DNA of 30,310 nucleotides from UBA1926 sp002337215 (GTDB taxonomy: Bacteria > Planctomycetota > Phycisphaerae > Phycisphaerales > UBA1924): the NCBI GenBank assembly GCA_963973795.1, contig CAXBAF010000036.1, positions 1 to 30,310 of the forward strand, written 5' to 3'. Below the pieces are notes generated by a model. It saw nothing but the letters and a program-made list of their open reading frames with translations. It made no database searches and was not told where the DNA came from. Shown one piece after another: positions 24,351-30,310 of this stretch; position 1 is the stretch's first letter; each line of letters starts with the position of its first letter. The position numbers were made by a program, and so were the translations under genes.

Positions 24351-24983
24351 TCAGCGCTCGTCGACCACCAGAGTCGGGCGGACCAGCAGCACCGCCGATC
24401 CCGAGGCACCGCCGTCGGTCGAGAACGACTCGCACGCCATCGCCGCCCCGCCCCGCGAGGTGAACGTCATCTCGACGGCCGACTCGACGCCGTTCGCGGT
24501 CTGGTCGATCACCATCGAGACACGGATCACGTCGTCCTCGAGGACGCTGGGCGTGACCGCGACCCGCGCCGACGACGGGCCGTCGCCCGAGCCCTTCCTC
24601 GAACCCGATCCCGAACCGGACGTCCTCGACACGGTCGCGCTGCTGGTCTCGTTGTGCTGGCTGACCAGCGTCGGCGTCCGGAACACCGAGGGTCCGGCGA
24701 GCGTGCCCGCGATCAGGCGGGCCTTGTCGAACTCCGCCGTGGTCATCATCCGTGCGCCGCCCTCGGGGCGGACGACCGCGAGCAGATCATCGAGAACGGG
24801 GTCGGTCGATTCGCCGGCGTGCTCGACGAGCAGCATCTCGATCATGACCGATCGCTGATCGGTGTTCGGCCTGTTGTCGTTGGATCGGAACGACCCGCCC
24901 CCGAGGAGCAGCCCCGTCGTGACGAACGCCACCGAGACGACAAAGAACACGGCGACCGACTTCGTGTGGTTCATCAAGCGCAT
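24351..24983 (-). CDS. Membrane-anchored protein with secretin-like fragment
   Basis: This 210-residue protein has an N-terminal anchor (SVAVFFVVSVAFVTTGLLLGG, about 8-28). Residues 45-60 (RSVMIEMLLVEHAG), 104-125 (SVFRTPTLVSQHNETSSATV) and 140-165 (SSARVAVTPSVLEDDVIRVS) follow the order of secretin C-domain elements: an 'IEa.i.EV' strand, a 'P.l.t.nn..A.i.v' strand, then 'l.V.P.i..d..i.l.i'. A Ser/Gly-rich insert lies between. It is far too short to form a secretin pore. The start MRLMNHTK at 24983 has a GGAAGGG SD. Function unknown; similarity is by pattern only. Confidence 0.55.
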   Translation of the reverse strand: MRLMNHTKSVAVFFVVSVAFVTTGLLLGGGSFRSNDNRPNTDQRSVMIEMLLVEHAGESTDPVLDDLLAVVRPEGGARMMTTAEFDKARLIAGTLAGPSVFRTPTLVSQHNETSSATVSRTSGSGSGSRKGSGDGPSSARVAVTPSVLEDDVIRVSMVIDQTANGVESAVEMTFTSRGGAAMACESFSTDGGASGSAVLLVRPTLVVDER

Positions 24984-25227
24984 GCGACACCCTTCCGCCC
25001 TCGCGGGCTGAATCCCCAAAAGAACCTGGTTCGTGCTCTCCCCGCCCCCCGGTCTGACCCGCCCCGGTCCGCCCCGCCCCGACCTGAGCTGCCTCGACCC
25101 GACCTGCCCCGGGCCCCAACCCGATACGCGCCGGGGCCCCGAGCGGTTGCCTCTTCACGACACCGGACCTGCGCGGCAACTCGTCGGCCGCGTGGTGCCG
25201 CGTGGTGCTGCGTGGTATTGCGCGTGG
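24984..25227. other. Low-complexity CG-rich stretch with 10-bp tandem repeat downstream of mutS
   Basis: A C-rich region (about 25040-25110) repeats GACCTG and CCCCG words. The inverted pair GGGCCCC (25111-25117) / GGGGCCC (25133-25139) could form a hairpin after mutS. A 10-bp repeat (CGTGGTGCCG, CGTGGTGCTG, CGTGGTATTG, then CGCGTGGT) occupies 25191-25228 and runs into the mutS stop codon. No gene is seen. Confidence 0.6.
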
Positions 25228-28062
25228 TCAGCCCGCGCCGTCGCGGGACTGATCGACGAGTTCCCGGAGCACATCGAAGGCGGTCATCGGGCTCAGCGTC
25301 TCGAGTTTCAGTTCGCGCAGGCGATCGACCGCCGGGTGCGGGAGGAACTCGGTGAACAGCCCCATCTGATCGCTCCCGACCTTGCCGTGAGCCGCGGGTT
25401 TGACGCGGGCGGGGACCTTCGCCGATTCGACCCGCGAGCCGTCCTGGACGCTCAGCGAGGCGAGCACCTCGTCGGCGCGGTCGGTGACCGACGCGGGCAC
25501 GCCCGCGAGCCGGGCGACGTGCACGCCGTAGGACCGGTCCGCCCTGCCGGGACCGATGCGGTGGACGAAGACGATCTCCGATTCGCCGTCCTTGTTCGTC
25601 CACTCGCGGACCTGCACGTGCAGGTTGCCGACGCGGCCCGGCGCCCGCTCGGCGATCTCGGTCAGCTCGTGGTAGTGGGTCGCGAAGAGCGTGCGCGGGC
25701 CGGGCGCGGCGCCGTCGCCCGCCAGCGTCTCGGCGATCGCCCACGCGAGGCTGAGCCCGTCGAGCGTCGAGGTCCCCCGCCCGATCTCATCGAGGATGAC
25801 GAGGCTGCGGGGTGTCGCGTTGTGGAGGATCGCCGCGGTCTCGGTCATCTCGACCATGAACGTCGAGCGCCCGCGGTGCAGCGCATCGTCGGCGCCGACG
25901 CGGGTGAAGATCCGGTCGCACGCGCCGATCGTCGCGCCGTCGGCGGGGATGTACGACCCGACGCTCGCGAGCAGCACGAGCAGCGCCGTCTGCCGGATGT
26001 AGGTGCTCTTGCCCGCCATGTTGGGGCCCGTGATCAGGGCGAGGCCTGGCGAGGACTCGTCGCCCCTGCCGAGATGGGTGTCGTTGGGCACGAACCGGTC
26101 GCCCAGCAGCTCGTCGAGCACGGGGTGCCGCCCCGCGGCGATCTCCAGCGTCGGCTCGTCGGTGATCGTCGGGCGGACCCAGCCCCGGCCCGCCGCCTTG
26201 CCCGCCAGCGCCGAGAGCGTGTCGATCTCCGCGATCGCGTCGGCGCAGCGGCCGACGGGCTCGACGACCGCCGCCGCCTTCGCGAGCAGCCCGGCGAACA
26301 GCGTCCGCTCGCGGGCGAGCGCCCGATCGTCGGCGGTCGTCACCTTGTCCTCGAAGGTCTTGAGTTCGGGGGTGATGTACCGCTCGGCGTTCTTGAGCGT
26401 CTGCTTGCGGGTGAACTCGGCGGGGGCTCTTCTCGCCTGCGCCGCGGGGAGTTCGATGTAGTAGCCGAAGACCTTGTTGTAGCCGACCTTGAGGCTGGGC
26501 AGATCGTGCCGCTCGTTGAGCCGGGCCTGGTAGTCGGCGAGCCAGGCCCCCGCGTCGCGCTGGAGGCCGCGGGCCTCGTCGAGTTCGGGGTCGACGCCGT
26601 CGCGGATGAGCCCGCCCTTGGCGAGGGTCGCGGGCGCTTCGTCCACGCACGTCGCCCGGATCGATTCAGCGAGCGGGGCGAGCGTGCGCTGCAGGTCCTC
26701 GAGCCGAGAGGCGAGTTCGGCGAACGCGGGGGCACCCGAGATCGCGTCGAGCACCCGGGGCAGCCGCTCGAGCCCGTCGGCGAGCGCGACGATGTCGCGG
26801 GGCGTCGCCCGCCCCAGCGCGACCCGGCCCGCGACCCGCGCGAGGTCCGGGCAACGCGTCAGCGCATCGCCGATCTTCTCCGCCGCGGTCCGGTCCTCCA
26901 CGAGCGTCGCGACCCGGCGCTGCCGCTCGAGGATCGCGTCCGCGCAGGCGAGCGGGCGGCAGAGCCAGGACCGGATGAGCCGCTTGCCCATGGGCGTCGC
27001 CAGCAGCCCGGTCGTGCCGGTGAAGACACCCAGCAGCGAGCCCGAGGCCTCGCCCCTTGCCCCCTCGCCCCGCGCCGCGTCGGACCGGATCGTGCGCACC
27101 ACCTCGAGCGCACGGAGACTCACCGCGTCGAGCCGGCAGACGCTCGATTCCTCTTCCCGCGCCGGCGGGCGGAGGTGGGCGAGCGTCCGACGCTGGCCCT
27201 GGAACTCGCCCCCGCTCGCGGCCCAGGTTTCTCCGGAGTTGACCGCCGACTCCGCGCCGACCGCGACCGACTGCGTCTCGACGAGGTACGCCAGCAGCGC
27301 GCCCGCGGCCGGGACCGACGCGTCGCCGTCGCCGAGCCCGAAGCCCTCGAGCGTCTTGACCCCGAAGTGCGCGCACAGCCCGCCGTGGGCCTCGTGATCC
27401 CGGAACTGCCACGCCGCCCGGGGCGTCAGGGCGACGGCACCGTCTTCCAGCAACTCGTCGAGGTCCGCCTCCTCGACCACGCCCTCGGGGTAGCACGCCT
27501 CGCGGGCGGCGAGGCGGGTGAGGTGCTCGCCCAGCGCGTCCCAGGGGCAGTCGAAGACCGTGAACGTCCCGGTGGACAGATCGACCGCCGCCCCCGCCCA
27601 CCGCCGGCCGCCCTTCGCGTCCAGCGGGCAGACGGCCGCCACCGTCGCGGCCTCTTCGCTCAGCAGGCCCTCGTCAACAAGCGTGCCCGCCGTGACGACG
27701 CGGGTGACCGCCCGATCGACCACGCCCTTCGCGTCCTTGGGGTCCTGGATCTGGTCGCAGACCGCGACGCGGTACCCCGCGTCCACCGCCCGCTTGAGAT
27801 AGTTGTGCAACTGATGGTGGGGCACGCCCGCGAGCGGGACGCCCTTGGGCCGCTCGCTGAGGGTGAGCCCGAGCACGCGGCTCATCTCGACCGCGTCATC
27901 CCCGAACATCTCGTAGAAATCGCCCATGCGGAAGAACAGCACGCACCCGGGCTGCTCGGCCTTGAAGCGCGTGAACTGCCGCATCGCGGGCGTGTCATAG
28001 GGGTTCTTCTTCGGTGCTTTGCCGGCCGAAGAGCCCTTGGAATTGGTCGCGGTTCCCGCCAT
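25228..28062 (-). CDS. mutS: DNA mismatch repair protein MutS
   Basis: This 944-residue protein is a full-length MutS. The mismatch-contacting motif is in RMGDFYEMF (F49, E51). Connector, lever and clamp regions follow, with KVGYNKVFGYYIEL near the clamp. The ABC-type ATPase has GPNMAGKST (679-687, Walker A), LVILDEIGRGTSTLDG (Walker B and D-loop) and FATHYHELTEI (H-loop). The C-terminal beta-clamp-like QMGLF is present. It recognises mispairs and recruits MutL (not in the window). The start MAGTATNS at 28062 was chosen because the longer frame runs into the repeat array. There is no SD; TACCCT lies 7 nt before the ATG and the first repeat hairpin is 38 bp upstream. Confidence 0.97.
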   Translation of the reverse strand: MAGTATNSKGSSAGKAPKKNPYDTPAMRQFTRFKAEQPGCVLFFRMGDFYEMFGDDAVEMSRVLGLTLSERPKGVPLAGVPHHQLHNYLKRAVDAGYRVAVCDQIQDPKDAKGVVDRAVTRVVTAGTLVDEGLLSEEAATVAAVCPLDAKGGRRWAGAAVDLSTGTFTVFDCPWDALGEHLTRLAAREACYPEGVVEEADLDELLEDGAVALTPRAAWQFRDHEAHGGLCAHFGVKTLEGFGLGDGDASVPAAGALLAYLVETQSVAVGAESAVNSGETWAASGGEFQGQRRTLAHLRPPAREEESSVCRLDAVSLRALEVVRTIRSDAARGEGARGEASGSLLGVFTGTTGLLATPMGKRLIRSWLCRPLACADAILERQRRVATLVEDRTAAEKIGDALTRCPDLARVAGRVALGRATPRDIVALADGLERLPRVLDAISGAPAFAELASRLEDLQRTLAPLAESIRATCVDEAPATLAKGGLIRDGVDPELDEARGLQRDAGAWLADYQARLNERHDLPSLKVGYNKVFGYYIELPAAQARRAPAEFTRKQTLKNAERYITPELKTFEDKVTTADDRALARERTLFAGLLAKAAAVVEPVGRCADAIAEIDTLSALAGKAAGRGWVRPTITDEPTLEIAAGRHPVLDELLGDRFVPNDTHLGRGDESSPGLALITGPNMAGKSTYIRQTALLVLLASVGSYIPADGATIGACDRIFTRVGADDALHRGRSTFMVEMTETAAILHNATPRSLVILDEIGRGTSTLDGLSLAWAIAETLAGDGAAPGPRTLFATHYHELTEIAERAPGRVGNLHVQVREWTNKDGESEIVFVHRIGPGRADRSYGVHVARLAGVPASVTDRADEVLASLSVQDGSRVESAKVPARVKPAAHGKVGSDQMGLFTEFLPHPAVDRLRELKLETLSPMTAFDVLRELVDQSRDGAG

Positions 28063-28100
28063 CGGGTGGAGGGTATCACCGGGCGTTGGGCGGTGGCGAT

Positions 28101-28218
28101 CCCGGAGAAGGCTGCGCCGTCTCCGGGGCACCCGTCTCCGGGGCACCCGTCTCCGGTGGACTCACCAGCGGTGGGCCCGTCTCCGGGGGACCCGGGCCCG
28201 GGCAAGGGATTGAGAACC
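28101..28218. repeat. Two-hairpin repeat, unit 1 (R1 missing)
   Basis: The unit begins at R2 (28101-28127; CCCGGAGA.GGC-TGC-GCC.TCTCCGGG). Six 15-bp minisatellite units of type CCGTCTCCGGGGCAC follow (28117-28206), then the unit tail GGGATTGAGAACC. The R1 hairpin is absent at its left end, which faces mutS. Confidence 0.88.
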
Positions 28219-28350
28219 GGGTGCCACGGTGACGCCGCGGAGCGGTTTCACCGTGTCGATCGTCGATACGCGAAGAACCCGGAGAAGGCTGCGCCGTCTC
28301 CGGGGCACCCGTCTGCGGGGGACCCGGGCTCGGGCAAGGGATTGAGAGCC
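28219..28350. repeat. Two-hairpin repeat, unit 2 (132 bp)
   Basis: It starts GGGTGC. R1 hairpin lies at 28225-28255 (CACGGTGA..CCGC-GGA-GCGG..TCACCGTG), then a 22-nt spacer, R2 at 28278-28304, then three 15-bp units and the tail. The next unit starts 132 bp after this one. Confidence 0.9.
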
Positions 28351-28512
28351 GGGTGCCACGGTGACACCGCGGAGCGGTTTCACCGTGTCGATCGACGACA
28401 AGCGAAGAACCCGGAGAAGGCTGCGCCGTCTCCGGGGCACCCGTCTGCGGTGGACTCATCAGCGGTGGGTCTATCTCCGGGGGACCTGGGCCGGGGAGAG
28501 GGACTGCGGACC
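28351..28512. repeat. Two-hairpin repeat, unit 3 (162 bp)
   Basis: It has the same order as unit 2 but five 15-bp units, making it exactly 30 bp longer. One base in the R1 interior differs (CGCCGC to CACCGC) outside the paired arms. The tail GAGAGGGACTGCGGACC matches the copy at 30250. Confidence 0.9.
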
Positions 28513-28665
28513 GGGTGCCACGGTGACGCCGCGGAGCGGTTTCACCGTGTCGATTGTCGACAAGCGCAGAACCCGGAGAAGGCTGCGCCGTCTCCGGGGC
28601 ACCCGCCTGCGGTGGACCCGTCTGCGGGGCGCCCGGCTCCGGCGACCCGTGCCGGCGCACCCGGG
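28513..28665. repeat. Two-hairpin repeat, unit 4 (last of array)
   Basis: R1, 22-nt spacer and R2 are intact; the minisatellite then decays (CCGGCTCCGGCGACC, CGTGCCGGCG...) into unique sequence ahead of the 117-residue gene. The exact right edge is uncertain. Confidence 0.85.
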
Positions 28666-28689
28666 GATCGGTCTCGTCGGCGGGCGGCG

Positions 28690-28718
28690 GGGACACAGGG
28701 ATCCGCTCGCGGTAGACT
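28690..28718 (+). promoter_or_regulatory. Putative promoter of the 117-residue gene
   Basis: GGGACA (28690-28695), 17 nt, TAGACT (28713-28718), then 47 nt to the ATG. The two boxes resemble those proposed for manC (CCGACA-17-TACACT). It lies just after the repeat array. Confidence 0.4.
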
Positions 28719-28765
28719 CCGGACGATCTCCCTGCCTTGTCCGGGTATTCGCGAAGGAGCCGAGC

Positions 28766-29119
28766 ATGACACTATTTCGAGCGGGCCGAACGATCAGTGC
28801 AACGGCCGAAGTCGCGGCGGCGTTCCGCGGGACCGGGCAGGACGCGTTCATCGGAGCGGTGGGCGGCTTCCTGGGCATGCCGACCGGGTCGCCGAGCGTG
28901 ACCGGCGGGATCGGCGAGACCATCGGCATGGCCGCACGGATGAAGGTGGACATGATCGCGAGTGGGTCCCACTACGCGACCAATCAGCAGATCGCCCAGG
29001 TCGGGCATTTCCGGTCCACGGGCCGCGGCTCCGCGGCGTCCATGGCGGCGCTGGCCGCGGGCGGGCGTGGGGCGGGCGGCGCGACGGGGTCGGTCGCGGC
29101 GGCGGCCGCGCGGGCGTAG
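28766..29119 (+). CDS. Small Gly/Ala-rich protein, paralogue A
   Basis: This 117-residue protein is rich in Gly, Ala, Ser and Thr. Its centre, AFIGAVGGFLGMPTG (27-41) and GGIGETIGMAARMKVD, has spaced glycines like a glycine-zipper membrane segment. There is no classical signal peptide. The C-terminus is an Ala/Gly run. A strong SD (AAGGAG, 28754-28759) lies 6 nt before the ATG. Residues 26-86 align without gaps to 18-78 of the protein at 29461 with 25 identical positions, so the two are paralogues. Function unknown; membrane or surface association is a guess from composition. The longer open frame upstream runs through the repeats. Confidence 0.75.
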   Translation: MTLFRAGRTISATAEVAAAFRGTGQDAFIGAVGGFLGMPTGSPSVTGGIGETIGMAARMKVDMIASGSHYATNQQIAQVGHFRSTGRGSAASMAALAAGGRGAGGATGSVAAAAARA

Positions 29120-29148
29120 CCGTGCCGAAGGATCGCCTTCGTCACGGC
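29119..29148 (+). terminator. Hairpin directly after paralogue A
   Basis: GCCGTG.CGAAGG (29119-29131) pairs with CCTTCG.CACGGC (29136-29148) around ATCG, giving 12 bp with one C-T mismatch. It begins on the last base of the stop codon. There is no T-run, so it may terminate weakly or protect the mRNA 3' end. Confidence 0.5.
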
Positions 29149-29160
29149 CTTCACGCCCAA

Positions 29161-29232
29161 GATCCCGACGGAGACCTCGATGGGTATGGCCTGTTCGATC
29201 TCGGCGATGTCCTCGTCTTCGTGACGGGCTGA
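29161..29232 (+). pseudogene. Stranded dockerin-like repeat fragment
   Basis: This frame encodes DPDGDLDGYGLFDLGDVLVF then VTG and a stop, matching one half of a type-I-like dockerin (D.DGDG..DLGDV..FV). There is no start codon, signal peptide or second half. The upstream gene is in another frame and ends at 29119. It looks like the 3' remnant of a secreted dockerin-tailed protein gene, cut at its end by a repeat hairpin (29234). Confidence 0.5.
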
Positions 29233-29285
29233 ACCCGGAGAAGGCTGCGCCGTCTCCGGGGCACCCGAGCGCTTTCGGGGCACCC
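29231..29285. repeat. Partial repeat unit (R2 hairpin plus short tail)
   Basis: R2 is complete at 29234-29260 with the family's exact sequence, followed by one and a half degenerate minisatellite units (GAGCGCTTTCGGGGCACCC). R1 and the 22-nt spacer are missing except GAA. Confidence 0.85.
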
Positions 29286-29460
29286 GGCCTTGGAAGGTAA
29301 TGGCGTGTGTGGGGCACGCGGGGCCGTTGTGCGTCGGGTGGGGATGGTGGTAGGCTTCTGGTAACTTGTGGCGGTCGGCCGAGCGTGGTGGGTGTGATCG
29401 ACCAACATGACGACATCGACGCCCGGACGAGTGTCCGCGGACTGAGGGAAGGAACTGATC
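29286..29460. other. Intergenic leader of paralogue B
   Basis: No gene is seen. A weak promoter pair TTGTGC (29327-29332), 18 nt, TAGGCT (29351-29356) lies 104 bp before the ATG; GGTAGGCTTC here resembles GGTAGACTCC upstream of paralogue A. Confidence 0.3.
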
Positions 29461-29796
29461 ATGGCACGGTTTGCAGGAGCGGCGGCGAACGCGTTGGCGA
29501 AGGGTTTGGGGAATGCCGCGGTCGGTGCGGCGGGCGGATTCGCCGGGGTGCAGACGCCGGGCCACTCCGTTGGTGGCGCCGCGGGGACATTGGCGGGCCA
29601 GGCCGCGCGTCAGCACGTTGACAATATCCAAACCGGTGCGAACATGGCAACCCGGCGGCAGGCGTACGCCACCTCGCAATATGCACGCACCGGTCAGCCT
29701 TCGCCGGCAGCGCAGTCGATGTCTCCGGCGCAGAACGCTGCGGTGCAGGCTCAGATCCAGGCGCAGATGCGTGCACAGGCGGCCGCCCGAGCGTGA
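29461..29796 (+). CDS. Small Gly/Ala-rich protein, paralogue B
   Basis: This 111-residue protein has an Ala/Gly-rich N-terminal part (NALAKGLGNAAVGAAGGFAG) with glycine-zipper spacing, a middle AARQHVDNIQTG and a Gln/Ala-rich tail (AVQAQIQAQMRAQAAARA). SD AAGGAA lies about 7 nt before the ATG. It is homologous to the protein at 28766, sharing GA.GGF.G...T, SV.G, AAR..VD.I and AT in register. It lacks a signal peptide. Its stop overlaps the start of the DUF4112 gene (GTGA), so the two are probably co-translated. Function unknown. Confidence 0.75.
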   Translation: MARFAGAAANALAKGLGNAAVGAAGGFAGVQTPGHSVGGAAGTLAGQAARQHVDNIQTGANMATRRQAYATSQYARTGQPSPAAQSMSPAQNAAVQAQIQAQMRAQAAARA

Positions 29797-30221
29797 GCAT
29801 GCCTGAGCCCGATTCGCACCACACTCCGGCCGAGCCGTCCGCACGGACGCCCGCGAAGTGGGTGAGCGCGCTCGCCGACCTGATGGACACGAAGTACGCG
29901 ATCCCGGGCACCGGCATCACCTTCGGGCTCGACCCCATCATCGGGCTGCTCCCCATCGCGGGCGACACCATCACCCTGCTCATCGGCGCCGCCATGCTGC
30001 TCGAGGTCCGCCGGCTCCGCCTGGGCTGGGGCGTCGGCACGCGGGTCTGCGTGAACCTCGTGATCGACTGGCTCGTCGGCCTCGTCCCCGGGCTCGATCT
30101 TGTGTTCGACACGATGTTCAAGGCCCACAAACGCAACGCGGATCTCATCATCCGCAAGGCCGCGGAGAAGCGGGGCGGGGAAACGCCCGTCAAGCGGGTG
30201 GTCAACGAATCGGCCGGCTGA
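29793..30221 (+). CDS. DUF4112 family membrane protein
   Basis: This 142-residue protein shows the DUF4112 pattern: LADLMDTKYAIPGTGITFGL (27-46), DPIIGLLPIAGDTITLLIGA, RVCVNLVIDWLVGLVPGLDL and FDTMFKAHKRNADLI. It has two to three membrane segments. The family's function is unknown. GTG at 29793 overlaps the preceding TGA; an ATG two codons later (29799) is an equally good start. It is followed within 30 bp by another repeat unit. Confidence 0.88.
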   Translation: MSMPEPDSHHTPAEPSARTPAKWVSALADLMDTKYAIPGTGITFGLDPIIGLLPIAGDTITLLIGAAMLLEVRRLRLGWGVGTRVCVNLVIDWLVGLVPGLDLVFDTMFKAHKRNADLIIRKAAEKRGGETPVKRVVNESAG

Positions 30222-30249
30222 CGCATGGCCCCGAAGGCCGCGGGCCCTG

Positions 30250-30310
30250 GCCCCGGGAGAGGGACTGCGGACCGGGTGCCACGGTGACGCCGCGGAGCGG
30301 TTTCACCGTG
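30250..30310. repeat. Two-hairpin repeat, tail and R1, cut by window end
   Basis: The tail GAGAGGGACTGCGGACC is identical to that of the unit at 28351, followed by GGGTGC and a complete R1 hairpin at 30280-30310, ending at the last base of the window. R2 would be expected 22 nt further on. Confidence 0.88.

Larger units (their letters stand above)
28063..28765. other. Repeat-filled intergenic region between mutS and a small gene
   Basis: This is a 703-bp divergent gap. From the mutS end it holds the putative mutS -10 (28070-28075), four two-hairpin repeat units (28101-28665, listed separately), a short unique stretch, a candidate rightward promoter (28690-28718) and the SD of the 117-residue gene. 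Open frames run through the repeats because unit lengths are multiples of three, but they have no start signals and are judged non-coding. Confidence 0.75.

Noticed and set aside
28219..28660. CRISPR array from regularly spaced repeats
   Set aside because: Units are 132-162 bp with near-identical content throughout; there are no short repeats separated by unique spacers and no cas genes.
28162..28953. Arg-rich repeated peptides (PRRRRSLLRVLRLS-type) as a protein family
   Set aside because: They are translations of the hairpin repeat on the minus strand; starts are unsupported by SD and the same peptide arises from every repeat copy.
25033..29232. Very long open frame on the + strand (about 1400 codons)
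   Set aside because: It is antisense to mutS, whose motifs are unmistakable. High GC removes stop codons, and the repeats stay open because their lengths are multiples of three.

Overview
This window looks like chromosomal DNA of a high-GC planctomycete of the class Phycisphaerae. Three things suggest this. First, the 3' end of a 16S rRNA gene is followed directly by a terminator rather than by tRNA/23S genes, as in the unlinked rRNA genes of many planctomycetes. Second, a secreted protein ends in a 'GC-type' dockerin-like tail (C..ADLA...GVLDLADVQ...GVLDLADLQAFV...GCP). Third, a membrane protein ends in the CPRC.YDLKG...CPECG zinc ribbon common in this class. Lineage is inferred from sequence character only; no search was run.

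Layout. 1-428: 16S 3' end, trailer and terminator. 429-4109 (-): a two-gene operon for a LolA-like periplasmic protein and a TPR/peptidase-MA metalloprotein. 4448-5692 (+): a HAF-repeat secreted protein with dockerin tail. 5949-8966 (-): ruvA, manC, a zinc-ribbon membrane protein and ruvX (yqgF). 9171-12144 (+): a small helical protein, dut, a sulfotransferase and mnmE, with overlapping starts and stops. 12399-14381: a stand-alone MshEN/GspE-N-like protein (+), a bifunctional-nuclease-family protein (-) and nnrE (-). 14433-18298 (+): a family 2 glycosyltransferase, ExbD, a TonB-like protein and a secreted protein of unknown function. 18438-21978 (-): floA, a short NfeD and a long protease-type NfeD, the classical flotillin module. 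22208-28062 (-): a NUDIX hydrolase, mqnD, a small secretin-like anchored protein and mutS. 28766-30221 (+): two small paralogous Gly/Ala-rich proteins and a DUF4112 membrane protein.

The least ordinary part is 28.1-30.3 kb, with one outlying copy at 22.8 kb. It carries a family of intergenic repeats in which each full unit holds two long hairpins a fixed 22 nt apart, followed by a 15-bp minisatellite. Units occur in tandem upstream of mutS and at the borders of the two small paralogous genes, next to a stranded dockerin fragment. This resembles a REP/BIME-type element family.

Two further signals are not explained by the genes. An intrinsic terminator with two upstream hairpins lies on the + strand at 24.13-24.25 kb where no + gene exists, making it a candidate small RNA. 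Six genes without a Shine-Dalgarno sequence have TA...T hexamers 6-9 nt before the ATG, suggesting leaderless transcripts. Genes with internal positions or longer leaders mostly have clear GGAGG-like sites.
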